A program made the translations under genes and the position numbers. From Dromiciops gliroides (Eukaryota; Chordata; Mammalia; Microbiotheria; Microbiotheriidae): a stretch of DNA of 64,000 bases. The stretch spans positions 5,280,821 through 5,344,820 of the forward strand of contig NC_057867.1 in NCBI RefSeq assembly GCF_019393635.1, read 5' to 3'. Each line of letters opens with the position of its first letter. Position 1 is the stretch's first letter. The notes beneath the pieces were generated by a model that saw nothing but the letters and a program-made list of their open reading frames with translations, was not told the DNA's origin and ran no database searches. Shown piece after piece: positions 46,226 to 56,984 of the stretch.

Positions 46226-47609
46226 AGGAGAAGGGGGAGGCCCAGACCCTTCAGGCTTTTTGGACAACAAATCAGGTGTGATCAAAAACATTTCTTTTTG
46301 GAAGAGGACTCTGAGATCATTGCGTCCAACCCTGTGTCTTACAGAGGGGGAAACTGAGGGCCGGAGGGAGGGAGTGATTTGCCTAAGGTCAGGCCAAGCT
46401 GGTGACCAGAGCAAGGACTTAAACCCAGACCAAGGGTGAAGAGTTATTATTCCTCAGCATGAGTCCCCCTCCCAAACGCATTTGCCCCCTAGCAAGGGCT
46501 CAAGCCTAAGGCATGAAGTTCTTAATGGTGTGGCTTCAGGGGGTCAGAATGGCAGACCAATACCTTCTAAACTTCCATCCCCTCCCCCTAAGACCCCCAA
46601 GAAACCACCAGACTCCCTCTTTGCAAGAATCAGGTCCTGGAGGGGAAGTGGTCAGTTCATGGCAAGATTGGGAAGTCTTAGGCTCCCCTGCCTCTCGCAT
46701 CCTCCACTGGCAGTCATAGACTCTTGGGGTCCTACAGTCTTCGAATCTTAGCTTAGGCCCTTGTCTTAGAACCTTGGCAGCCTGTCCTAGACTCTTGGAT
46801 TCATCTAACTCTCGAATTACAGAACATTCAAGTCTTCCAATCTTTGGAGGGCTAGCATGGGGAAGAGGTGCTGGCTTGATTCTCTGTAGCCTCAAAGGGC
46901 AACACCAGGACTTAGGAAGAGAGAGTTCAGAGACGCTGGTTTAGACCAGAAGTCAGGAAAAGCTTCCTCCCAGTTGGAGCTGTCCCAGAGTGAGAAGGGC
47001 TATCCCTGGAGGTCCTGAAGCAAAAATCTTGTGGCCCTTGTGGCTTCTGAGAGTCTTCCAGCTCTCAGAGGATGTCAGAGCTGGAAGGGACTTCAGAAGA
47101 CCAGCATATCTCCCAGAGGCCCCAGGGTGCAGTGAATTGAGCATTCAGATCCTTCCCATGTCACTGAGTAAGTCACTAATAACCTGGTTGAGCCTCAGTT
47201 TCCTCATCTGTGGCACCAGGGGGTTGGACTTGCTGACTTCTAAGGTCACACCTCTTCCAGCTCTAAATCTATGACCCCAGGAAGTCCAAAGAAGGAAACT
47301 GAGGCCCAAAGAGGGCAAAGGGACTCCAATTCACAGAACATCCCCTTACGTTGGAGGAAACAGGCTTAGAGACCAGAGACAACTTGCCCAAGGTCCCAGC
47401 CACACAACTGAGGCCTCCCCACTTCTGACCCAGTGCTCTTTCCACAGCACCACAGTGCGGCCCTTCCAGTCTCCCCAGCATGGCCCAGGCCCCCAACGGC
47501 CCCCCATGTCCCCCATGACTTAAGCCCTCCCATCTCTTCTCCAGCTGGTCTCCTCAATCCCTTTTCTACCCCCTCCCCAAATAAAACCCCAGGGTTATCT
47601 GGGCAATGG

Positions 47610-47990
47610 GAGAAGAGGGAAGGAGGAATGGGAAGAATGGGGGAAGGCAGAAGGAATGAATGAGAAAGAGATGAGAGAAAGAGGAAAAGACAGCTGAGAA
47701 GGAGAGACGGAGAAAGGAGTGAGGGGGAGACAAAAGTGTGGAAGACAAATGAGACAGGTGAGTGAGAGATCGTCAGAGACATGACAGAGTAGAGCTAGAG
47801 ATGAACGAGGGAGAAATGAGCAGAGAGAGGGAGAGAGAGAATCTCATTCCCTTCTAACAGTCTGTGGATGAGAGATGGAGCCAGAGAGAGGGGAGACAGG
47901 AAAACGGACAGGCAGGAGACTCGGGAGACAGTGTTAGAAAGACAGCACCAGAGAGAGAGGAGCTGGGAGAGGGAGACCTGAGATGGAGAG
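47610..47990 (+). repeat. GA-rich (purine) tract in ALAS2 intron 1
   Basis: About 380 bp dominated by GAGA/GGAA on the + strand, without a fixed period. A similar tract occupies 45720-46000. Confidence 0.75.
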
Positions 47991-47999
47991 GAACAGGTG

Positions 48000-48000
<1 letters not shown>

Positions 48001-48066
<66 letters not shown>
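48001..48066 (+). repeat. (AC)n microsatellite, about 31 repeats
   Basis: Pure alternating CA from about 48003 to 48066. It starts only 44 bp inside intron 1 from the ALAS2 exon 1 donor. Long and perfect, hence probably length-variable. Confidence 0.97.
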
Positions 48067-48068
<2 letters not shown>

Positions 48069-48110
48069 ATAGTGGCAGGCGGGGCTGGAGGCCAAGAGCC
48101 TGGGTCCTAC

Positions 48111-48140
48111 CTGTTGCCCTGCACTGAGGACGAACGGTGA
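48111..48140 (-). promoter_or_regulatory. ALAS2: ALAS2 non-coding exon 1 with iron-responsive element
   Basis: On the - strand the exon end reads GTTCGTCCTCAGTGCAGGG then CAACAG|GTAGGA. This is an IRE: the loop CAGTGC (48126-48121), a five-pair upper stem (GTCCT/AGGGC with a G-U pair), a bulged C and a lower stem (GTT/AAC). IRP1/IRP2 bind it when iron is low and block ribosome loading, matching protoporphyrin supply to iron. The 5' exon edge is inferred from the TATA-like element. Confidence 0.92.
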
Positions 48141-48240
48141 AGCCCTGGTGGCTGAGCGCCCTAATTTATCCCCAGCCCCGCCCCATGGCCGCCCGCCCAT
48201 TGGCCCCCGAGTTCCACGAGCTCTGCTAGAAGATAACATT
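48141..48240 (-). promoter_or_regulatory. ALAS2: ALAS2 core promoter
   Basis: Reading leftward: a GATA site (AGATAA, 48231-48236), a CCAAT box (ATTGG on +, 48199-48203), a GC/CACCC box (GCCCCGCCCC on +, about 48175-48184) and GATAAATTA (48170-48162). The last can serve as both TATA-like and GATA element, about 25-30 bp before the inferred start. The erythroid ALAS2 promoter is known for a GATA-type TATA element. Confidence 0.75.
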
Positions 48241-48289
48241 GAAATTGGCTGATGTGGCTCCCCCTGCCCCGCCCCCCGCGGCCCCTCTC

Positions 48290-48690
48290 CTCCGCCTCGG
48301 ACCCTGTGTCTCTGTCCCTGTTGGGGGGGGGGTTCCTCTTTCTGACTCTCTCTGCTTGCTGTTCTTCCTCTTCTCTCTCTTACTCTCCCATTTCCCGGAC
48401 TCTGACTGTCGCCACCCATTTCTGACCCCTCCCTCGTCTCCCTCTGCCTCACTTTGTCCCGCTGTCTCTGTTCTCCGCACGCTCCATCTCACTTCGTATT
48501 CCTCTGTCCCCCACCATCCCGCACCAGCCATTCTCCCACGTGCTCCCTCTCCCCTCTTTTCCCCTCAGCCCTTTGTGTGTCCTCCTTTCTCTCTCCTCTC
48601 CATCTTCATCACTCCATGTCTGTCTGTGTCTCTCTGTCTCCCTCCCCCTCACTCCCTCTTTCTTTCTCTCTCCTCCAACTCCATTTCTCA
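48290..48690 (+). repeat. CT-rich (pyrimidine) tract upstream of ALAS2
   Basis: About 400 bp of TCTC/CCTC-rich sequence on the + strand. It is the strand mirror of the GA-rich tract on the other side of the promoter. Confidence 0.75.
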
Positions 48691-49629
48691 TATTCTGAAC
48701 TTTTTCCCTTGGGTATTTTTAATGTCTCATTGCCCTTTTCTTTCTTTTCTACATATTTTTTTATCTCTACCGCTAAATACTGACTCCACCCCCTGCCCCC
48801 TATTAGAAGCTCTCCCTTGGAACAAATCAATTCACACGTTCAGCAGCCTATTTTTCTAGGCTTACAGCACAATATTCCCCTTCCTCCACAGCCTGTTCCC
48901 TAACCAATCTCCTCCCTCCATGCCTTTGCCTAGGCTGTCTCCCCTGCCTGAAATGCCCTTTCTCCTGGATGCCACCTCTAAGATTCCTAGCTTCCTTCAA
49001 GGGGAAGGCTCCTGGGAAGCCTTCCCTTAGGAGCTGTGTTTTTCTGGCCCTTCAGTTATCATATATAGTCTTTTCTGTTTCCATTCCTCCCACCAAGGGA
49101 TCAAGGACTTTTCATTTCTCTCTGCATCCCCAACACCTAGCCCAGTGCCAGTCACATAGTAGGCACTTAATAGATTCTTGTTGAATTGGATTGTAGCTGT
49201 TTTTCAACGTTTTCCCAGTTCCCATGAGATTGTCCAAGTAAACCAAGCCTTCTACATAGTTCATGTGACCCGCTGCTCTTTCCTAGAGCCCCTTTACAGT
49301 GGCAGAGGGTCCCCTGATATCCCTTAGAGATTACACTCACATTTCCACAATCCCACCCACCTTCTCTTATCTTCCTCTGCCATGGAAATCTGGCGGTCCC
49401 CACCAGCCCACCAACTCTGACACCAACGGAGCACTCAGATATGCTGTGCACCAGAGAGCATTATCACCATTTCAGCGTGTCTTTCATGATCTCCTAGGCA
49501 AGCATGATGCCTCCTACCCCCAGCTGAGAGTACGAAGGGAACCTAGGGGACATCTGGTGCCGTGTTGATCCTAGTGAGGCGGACCCTGTCAACCTCCCCA
49601 GGTAGCTCAGCCTGCTTTCCGTATATTCT
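48691..49629. other. Gene-free flank upstream of ALAS2
   Basis: Unique-looking sequence with one ancient repeat remnant (about 49130-49190, GTCACATAGTAGGCACTTAA). No exon seen. Confidence 0.45.
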
Positions 49630-50225
49630 GCTGCTTTTTCTTTTTTTAATAGTGTCTTTTTCCAATCTTAATAGTATTTTTTCCAGTTACATGTAGAGAT
49701 AATTTTCAACATTTGTTTTTATAAGATTTCTAGTTTCAAATTTTTCTCCCTCCCCAAGACAGTAAGCAATCTGCTAGAGGTTATATATGTACAAATCTCA
49801 TTAAACATATTGCTGCATTAGTTATGTTGTGAAAGAAGAATCAGAAAAGAGAAAAACTTCAAAAAAGAAAAACAATAAAAGTAGAAACTATGGGTTCAAT
49901 CTGCATTCAGAATCCACAGTTCTTTTTTCTGCATGTGGAGAGCATTTTCCATCATGAGTCCCTTGGAATTGTCTTGGATCATTGTATTACTGACAAGAGC
50001 CAAGTCTATCACAGTTGATCATCTTACAAAATTGCTGTTACTTTGTACACAGTACATTTCCCTTTGCATCAGCTCATCTAAGTCTTTCCAGGTTTTTCTG
50101 AGAGCATCCTGCTATCATTTCTTATAGCACAATAGTGTTTCATCATAATCTCATCCCACAATTTGTTCAGCTGTTCCCCAATTAATAGGCATCTCCTCAG
50201 TTTTGAATCCTTTGCCACCAGAAAA
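49630..50225 (-). mobile_element. L1 3' UTR and ORF2 end, reverse
   Basis: Mirror of the 3' end seen at 2500-3240: CCAGTTACATGTAGAGATAA, CAAGACAGTAAGCAATCTGC, GCATGTGGAGAGCATTTTCC, CAATTTGTTCAGCTGTTCCC. Confidence 0.8.
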
Positions 50226-50559
50226 GGGCTTACAGTGCTTTTTCTCGTTGGGACATTTTTCCTTCTGACAAGCCTAAATTTGTCCCTTTATAACTTCCAC
50301 TCACAGCTCCTGGTTCTGTCCTGAGGTCAAGCAGAACATGGCTTCTGCCACTTCCCATTAATGGCTCTTTAGATATTTGAAAACAGTGACCAAGCCCCCT
50401 CCCAGTCTTCACCAGGCTAAGCCTATCTTCCCCACCACCTCCTTCAACCAATCCTCCTAAATCCTGCTTTTGAGGCCCCCTCCTCTGATGCTTCCCATCT
50501 GATCAATGCCCTTCCCAAAAGGTGGGCCAGATAGAACACAGAGTGGCAGACATGGTCTA

Positions 50560-50760
50560 AGTGTCTCTGCTTCCCAGACTCTGTCTGTCTGCAGCTCCCT
50601 CCATCTCCCTCTGTCTCAGATTTAGGCCTCTCTATTGCCTCTCTCTCTGCCTCTCTTTCTCTGCCTCAGTCTTTGATGTTCCTCCCTTACTGTCCTTCTG
50701 TTTCTCCATCCACATGCCTCTATCTCCTCTCTCTCTGCCTCTCTTTCACCCCATGGCACA
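50560..50760 (+). repeat. CT-rich tract
   Basis: TCTCTGCCTC-type imperfect repeats on the + strand. No gene. Confidence 0.7.
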
Positions 50761-51187
50761 GTGGCAAGCTCTGGAGTCAGAGAAGCTGCCGTCACATCCT
50801 GCCCCTGACATTCTTTGTGTGACTGTGTAAAAGGCTAACCTCTGGGGCCTCAGATTCCTCAGCTGTCAGAGAAAGGGAATGAGTCGGGGGGGGGGGGGGG
50901 GTTCCTTCAACCTCCAGAGCTGGGAGAATTCCCTTGGCCCTCCTTCCTGGGCATCCCATTGTCTCCTCTTCATCTCCATTGCTTGTCTCCCTCTGTCTCC
51001 CCCACACGTGTGGCTCCTTTCTGGCCTGTGATAAGACCCGGGGCCAAAAAGATTTCTGGTCCTCAAGAAGCTCAGTCTGATGGAGGGGGCGACATGCAGA
51101 CAATGATGCAGGGATGTATGGAGAAACACATGTATGTATGTGTGAGCGTGTATGTTTACATATGCTTTTCAGTCACGTGTGTGCATA

Positions 51188-51389
51188 TACAGGCTGGGCC
51201 AAATGGCATGATGTTTTAATAACTTTTTGAAACGTATTTTTTCTTTATTTTTCACCACTTAGGAGATTTCATTTCTCACACATCATGTAAATTCATTTCC
51301 TATATAACTATGGTTTTGTAAATTAAAAACAAAAAATCAAAGAGCTCTTAAAGACTGAACCTCCTTGGTGACTTTTGGCCCACCCTGTA
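51188..51389. mobile_element. mariner/Tc1-type MITE, about 200 bp
   Basis: Terminal inverted repeats CAGGCTGGGCCAAA (51190-51203) and TTTTGGCCCACCCTG (51373-51387) match over 13-14 bp with one mismatch. Each end is bordered by TA, the Tc1/mariner target. The interior is AT-rich with no transposase frame, so it is a non-autonomous element. Confidence 0.8.
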
Positions 51390-51399
51390 TACAGCAAAT

Positions 51400-51870
51400 G
51401 GGGGGCAGTCTCAGAGGGCAGGCACTAGCATCAAGGGTGACTGGCAGAAAGTGGATTTTAGCTAAGGCTTGAGGGTAGAGGTGAGACAAGAGAGCAGCCA
51501 CAGCATGGGGGACAGCCAGTCATAAAGTACGGAGTCAGGAGAGGATGTGTCTCGTGTGAGGAAAAGCAAGACCAGTTTCACTAGATGATTGAATAGGTAG
51601 AAGGAAGTCAAGTTGAAAAAGACTGGTGAGTGAAGAAGGTGCTAGGTTATACAAGATCTTAAAAACCAAGAAAAAATAAGGATTTTACATTTGATCCTGG
51701 AGGTAAGAGGGAGACATTGTAATTGACTGAGTGACGGACGAGTCAGAGGAGAGAAGGGGGCGTATCTGAGCGATTTGGGGAATATAGAGTTGACAGGACT
51801 TGACAACAGACTGAATCTGAGGGGTGGGATGGCTGATGAGTTCCATTAGACATGTTGAGTTTAAAGATGT
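51400..51870. other. Gene-free stretch with unclassified repeat
   Basis: GATTTTACATTTGATCCTGG followed by AGAGGGAGACATTGTAATTG belongs to the same decayed family as 9120-9190 and 38640-38780. No exon. Confidence 0.4.
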
Positions 51871-51878
51871 TTGAGATG

Positions 51879-52029
51879 GGGGCAGCTAGGTGGTACAATG
51901 GATAAAGCACCGGCCCTGGATTCAGGAGGACCTGAGATCAAATCAAGTCTCAGACACTTGATACTTCCTAGCTGTGTGACCCTGGGCAAGTCACTTAACA
52001 CTCATTGCCTCCCCCCCCCAAAAAAAAAG
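51879..52029 (+). repeat. tRNA-derived SINE (WSINE1-like)
   Basis: Forward copy. AAAGATGTTTGAGA recurs on both sides (near 51862 and 52026). The tail starts CCCCCCCCAAAAAAAAA. Confidence 0.85.
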
Positions 52030-52279
52030 ATGTTTGAGACGTCCACAAAGCAGTTGAAGATGTGAGACTAGAGGTCAGGACTGTATAAACAGAGCTGAAA
52101 ATCATGTCTATGCAGATGATTATTGAATTCATGAAAATTGATGAGATTACCAAGGAAAATCATATAAGGAGAAAAGAGGACCCAGAACAGAGCCTTAAGG
52201 GCCACGTGTGGTTAGTGGGCAGAAGCAGAGGCCACTGAAGTCAGTGAAGGAGACTGAGGAGGGTGAGTCAGAAAGGTGA

Positions 52280-52600
52280 TCCCTGCATCTTCACCCCTCT
52301 TTCCCTTCACTTTCTCGCTCTATTTCTCTGTCTTCGCTTTTCTCCTTTTCTGTCTCTTGTATGTCTCTTTCTTCTCCCAGTCTTCCCCTTGTTTCCCCCT
52401 GTTACTGTCTCAATTTCCTTTTCTCTTTGCTTCCCCCTTTATCCCGGCTGTCTCCCCCTTTTCACTTTATCTCTATCTTTCTCTCTTACTTTCACTCTGT
52501 CTCATCCCCTTCCTCTGTCTCCCCTCCTCCCATATTCCACTCTGTCATCTTCTACCTCTCTCTCATTTCCTTTTCTTCCTGCAGCTTTTCCTTTAGCCTC
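52280..52600 (+). repeat. CT-rich tract
   Basis: About 320 bp of C/T-rich sequence (TCTCTTTC, CTTCCCCC). The open frames it produces in three phases are artefacts. Confidence 0.75.
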
Positions 52601-53403
52601 TGACCCACATGAGAATTAATCCTTTTTCATAGAAAAGAGTCATTTACCAAGGGAAAGCCGAGCATTTGAAAGCCAAGGTAGCTACTTCAATATCTGAAGG
52701 GCCTCGGTGGGGAGGGCGATAGCCTTGCCCCAGAGAGCAGAATTAAGAGCAAAAGGGGGAGAATTTCCCAAGAGGCAATTTAGGCTTGACGTCAGGAAAA
52801 GCCTTTGAGCTCCCTTCTGGCCCTTTGATTCTGGGGTTAATCAGTCTCCAAGCTCTTTTTACTACTTCCAGGTAGCCTGAGATGGGGGACTTGCCAGAGA
52901 AACTCAGCTTCTCAGGAGATGATTTGGAAAGGTCGTGGGACCTGGAGTTTCAATGGATTTTGGAAATCATCTAAGTCCAACCCCATACAGAATATTGTGG
53001 GAAACTGAGTCCCAAAAGGGGGAAATGACATGTCCAAGGTTATATGGGCAGTAAGGGGCAGAGACAGGATTTGAACCCAGCACTTCTGACTCCATCCAAG
53101 GACACTTTCCTTCCTGCTCCCACAAAAGACTAGTGAGGAATGGGGGCACGAGGTTGCAGGAAGAACATCTCAACTCCTAGGAAGACAGTGGCAGCTGTTC
53201 CCAAGGGCCGGGATCTGGCGCATTCCCGTCCCCCAGTCCTCTCCTATTTCTTCTCAAGTCAGAACAAGGAGAGGATCAGCCATCACACCACCGAGGTGGA
53301 AAAGTCCTCCCAGCTGCCTAGAAAGGCATAGGAAGTACGCGCAGGGAGCTCTGCGGCTCTCTCCACCCACTTCCGGTCTCAATTTTGTTGCTCGGCGGTA
53401 ACC

Positions 53404-53422
53404 TAGCGCCCCCTGCTGGACC
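53404..53422 (-). promoter_or_regulatory. CTCF-type motif, - orientation
   Basis: TAGCGCCCCCTGCTGGA on the + strand reads TCCAGCAGGGGGCGCTA on the - strand, a full match to the CTCF consensus including the flanking GCGC. It lies about 5.3 kb upstream of the ALAS2 start, in a small CpG-containing block (53335-53425) with an ETS-like ACTTCCGG. It faces the + strand motif at 28921. Confidence 0.7.
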
Positions 53423-54064
53423 CTTCTACTGTGAGCCTCCTGGTGGTTGGTGCTGAGCCCAGAAAGGGGCAGCTCTGCCTGGAGAGAGAGATGTTTAGAG
53501 ATCATCGAGGTCAACTCCTTTGTTTAAAATGATGTATATATTTTCTTGCTACCTTCTGCTTCCATTTCCTGTGTCTCTGCCAGAGGTCCAGAACTGAGAA
53601 CCTAAAATAGAAACGTTCAGCAAAACCAATCAACCCCAAAGTCTGACTTTATATGCCGTGTTCCATACCAGTGGGCCCCCACCTCTTTAAAAGAGTTGGG
53701 GAGCCGGAAGTGGTTTCTCATATCTCTTCTCTGGGGCCAAGCCTAGTCATTATAAATTCAATTGCTTTCCAATCCTCTCATTTTACAGATGAAAAAGGAG
53801 GCTTAGAGTGAGTGAGTGACTTGTCCAAGGAAGTGACCAAGCTGGCCTTCAGCCATGGGAGCCTGAGTTCAAGTCCGTCCTCTGACCCACACTAGCTATA
53901 TGATGCTGAGCACATCACTTAACAGTCGTTACTCCAGGTCTAGACATTGCAGAGCTTCCTCAAAGAGAGTTTCCTTTACCCATGAAACCTTGATTCTGTT
54001 CAAACAAAATTATAGGACAGGAAGAATGCTTAGAAAGCATCAATTCTACCATCTTAAGGTCAGG

Positions 54065-54208
54065 GGAAGCTAGGTGGCACAGCGGATAGAGCAACAGCCC
54101 TGGATTCAGGGGGACCTGAGTTCAAATCTGGCCTCAGACACTTGACACTTACCAGCTGTGTGACCCTGGGCAAGTCACTTAGCCCCCATTGCCCCGAAAA
54201 AAAAAACA
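54065..54208 (+). repeat. tRNA-derived SINE (WSINE1-like)
   Basis: Forward copy flanked by ATCTTAAGGTCA-type repeats (near 54052 and 54209), as target duplication. Confidence 0.85.
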
Positions 54209-54267
54209 ATCTTAAGGTCATAGGTTTGGAGTTGGAAGGGACTTTAGAACCCAAATGAGGCATAGTA

Positions 54268-54475
54268 TTGAGAGTGCTATATAGTAGGGAGAGTGAATTC
54301 AGCCTCAGAGGCTTACTGGCTGTATGACCCTGGGCAAGTAACTTCACCTCTGTCTACCTCAGTTTCATCCTTTGTAAAAAAGGAATCATAACAGCCCCTC
54401 CCTCTCAGGGTTGCTGTGGGGATCAAATGTGATAATAACTGTAAAGTACTTAGCACATTGCCTGAAGTGTTGGAA
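54268..54475 (+). repeat. MIR/THER-type SINE
   Basis: Forward copy: TGTATGACCCTGGGCAAGTA, CTCAGTTTCATCCTTTGTAA and AAGTACTTAGCACATTGCCT. Confidence 0.6.
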
Positions 54476-54540
54476 AAAATCTAATTTTTCCATATTATCT
54501 TTCTATTTTTCCAGAACTTTTTGTCAAAAAGTATAGACAT

Positions 54541-54688
54541 GGGGGCAGCTAGGTAGCGCAGTGGATAGAGCACTGGCCCTGGATTCAGGAGTACCTGAGT
54601 TCAAATCCAGCCTCAGACACTTGACACTAGCTGTGTGACCCTGGGCAAGTCACTTAACCCCCACTGCCCCGCAAAAAAAAAAAAAAAA
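54541..54688 (+). repeat. tRNA-derived SINE (WSINE1-like)
   Basis: Forward copy with a 17-A tail. AAAAGTATAG.CAT flanks it on both sides. It faces the reverse copy at 54797. Confidence 0.85.
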
Positions 54689-54796
54689 AGTATAGCCATC
54701 CTACCACTGGGGATCTTTGTGCTTACTGATTACTAGATTTTAAGTGTTAGGTATCTAGATTTGCTTCTGTATGGTATAACTGATATCTCTAATTTT

Positions 54797-54945
54797 TTTT
54801 TTGGTTTTTTGGTGAGGCAATTGGGGTTAAGTGACTTGCCCAGGGTCACACAGCTAGTAAGTGTTAAGTGTCTGAGGCCGGATTTGAACTCAGGTCCTCC
54901 TGAATCCAGGGCCAGTGCTCTATCCACTGCGCCACCTCGCTGCCT
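54797..54945 (-). repeat. tRNA-derived SINE (WSINE1-like)
   Basis: Reverse copy; TATCTCTAA(A)TTTTT recurs on both sides. Head retains GGTGGCGCAG. Confidence 0.85.
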
Positions 54946-54997
54946 CTATCTCTAAATTTTTTAACCAGTACCAAATTGGTTTTTTTGTTTGGTTGGT

Positions 54998-55167
54998 TTG
55001 TCTTGTTGTTGTTGTTGTTGTTGTTGTTGTTTGGTGGGGCAGTGAGAGTTAAGTGACTTGCCCAGGGTCACAGACCTAGGAAGTGTCAAGTGTCTGAGGC
55101 TGGATTTGAACTCGGGTCCTCCTGAATCCAGGGTCAGTGCTTTATCCACTGTGCCACCTAGCTGCCC
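54998..55167 (-). repeat. tRNA-derived SINE (WSINE1-like) with (TTG)n tail
   Basis: Reverse copy whose tail became a (TTG)n microsatellite (about 55003-55030). AAATTG at both sides may be the target duplication. Confidence 0.85.
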
Positions 55168-55357
55168 TAAATTGTTTTTAATAATTATTGTTTTTTAGTA
55201 TAGTTTGAGATGTGGCACTAATAGGCCTCCTTTATTTCCATTTCTTTTCATAATTTCTCTTGAGATTCTTGACTTATTTTTCCTCCATATTAATTTTGTT
55301 ATTTTAGTTCTAGAAAATTCTATTCTTGGGTACTTTGATATGGTACTGAACAAGTGA

Positions 55358-55520
55358 ATTAATTTAGGTGGTTAGTTGGTTGTTCTGTCCTTCATGCTTG
55401 AAGAGGCCCAAAATGACATCATGATATTGTGGTCGAGGTACAGTGTGTCCAACTGTGGCTGATCAGACCAATACAAGGTAGGAAGGCTCCACCACAGGTT
55501 GGGCACAAATAGTTCCTAAA
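55358..55520 (+). repeat. RTE/SINE-tail-like repeat
   Basis: GTTGTTCTGTCCTTCATGCT ... CTGTGGCTGATCAGACCAAT ... CACAGGTTGGGCACAAATAG. I recall this as a recurrent marsupial repeat of RTE-type tail; family not certain. Confidence 0.4.
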
Positions 55521-56019
55521 TGCTTGTTTCCTTGTTCTCTCCCCAGTAACTCCAGCCCCATCATTTGAGAGGTGAGAAGATCAAGGTAGGCAGAAGTCGC
55601 TGTCAGAGGTAGGATCTGGGGACTCTCCTTCCAAAGCTGGAACTCTTCATGTCACAGAGAAGTCCAAGAGCTACAAGAGCCCAACTGTGACCCTAAAGAG
55701 ATTCCCCTCCCTATGAAGCTACAATTCAAGCACCTACTGTGTGCCAGGTCCTGAGGATACAGCGAAATCCCTGACCTCTCCAGAGTGACCATTCTACTGG
55801 GAGACACCAAGTGTATACAGATAAGTAGATAGCAGGTCTCTCCAAAGAAATGCAGCTGCGTGCAAAGTCAGCTGTGGGTGGGGCACAGGAAAGGCCTCTT
55901 GGCCTGTAACACTCAAACTGGTCCTTCAGGGGAGACGGAGCTTCGAAGAGGAGGAGGTGAAGAGGGAATGGGGGGGGCAGCCTGAGTAAAGATAGAGCAT
56001 CAGGAAGCAGAATGTTGCA

Positions 56020-56261
56020 TGTTCAGTCATTTTCAGGTATGTCCAAGTCTCTGTGACCCCGTTTGGGGTTTTCTTGGCAGATAGTGGAGTGTTTTGCCAT
56101 GTCCTTCTCCAGTTCATTTACAGATGAGGAAACTGAGGCAGGCAGGATGAAATGATTTGCCCAGGGTCACCCAGCTAGGAAGTGTCTGAGGTCAGACTGG
56201 AACTCAAGAAGAGAAGTCTTTCTGACTCCAGGCTCAGTGCTCTATGCCGCCACCTAGCTGC
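56020..56261 (-). repeat. MAR1-type CORE-SINE
   Basis: Reverse copy: CTCTGTGACCCCGTTTGGGG, TTTACAGATGAGGAAACTGA, GCCGCCACCTAGCTGCCC. Confidence 0.75.
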
Positions 56262-56321
56262 CCAGAATGTTGCATATGGGAAACAACAAAAAAGGTCATC
56301 TTGACTGGTATAAAAATAATG

Positions 56322-56500
56322 GTTCCCCTTTCTATAGACCTTTAAGGTTTGCAAAGTGCTTTACAATTATTATCACACTGAGTCTCTACAGCAACCCTGC
56401 GAGGGTTTGACACATGAGGAAACTGAGGCAGACAGCAGTGAAGTGACTTACCCAGGGTCACACAGCTAGTGTCAGAGGCAAAATTTAAAGCCCTTCCAAT
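56322..56500 (-). repeat. MIR/THER-type SINE
   Basis: Reverse copy: GGTTTGCAAAGTGCTTTACA, ACATGAGGAAACTGAGGCAG, AGGGTCACACAGCTAG. Confidence 0.65.
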
Positions 56501-56984
56501 AGTGGCTCCAGTTCACCTACTGTCTCCACAGAACACAGAGTTCTTGGTTAGATTGGCTAGAGCCACAACTGGAAGGGCTTTAAATGCCAAACTTGATCCT
56601 AGAATCCATGGGGGACCACAGAAGATCCTTGAGCATAGGAATAACTAGATGAAGATCTCCAGAGAGTGGAACTCCCTACCCCCCACCAAGCACCCCAATT
56701 TACTTTTGGACAACATTAAGTGTCAGGAGGTTTTCTTTCATCAAATTTAATAATGATTTCATCCTTCAAAAGGCAGGGAAGGGCTGCTATTCTGATGCTC
56801 CTCAACAAGAATAGGAAAGTCTGGCAGGGAGGGGACCAGTTCACAGAGGATTGGGGATAGACAAGAGGAAAGTGGGGCACAGGCAGACATGCCCCCTAAA
56901 TTTGGGGAGGCTTCAAAGAAAAGAGGTGTAGGATCCCATGCTCTAAAATTCTCAAGGGAAAGTCAACTCTGGGGGGGAGAGGAA

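Larger units (their letters stand above)
44836..48110 (-). other. ALAS2: ALAS2 intron 1
   Basis: Holds L1 and MIR fragments at 45165-45630, GA-rich tracts (45720-46000, 47610-47990), a candidate erythroid enhancer (46140-46225) and an (AC)n microsatellite close to the donor. No coding signal. Confidence 0.7.

Noticed and set aside
48001-48066. Direct-repeat array that might be taken for CRISPR
   Set aside because: It is a plain dinucleotide repeat in a vertebrate genome, without spacers.
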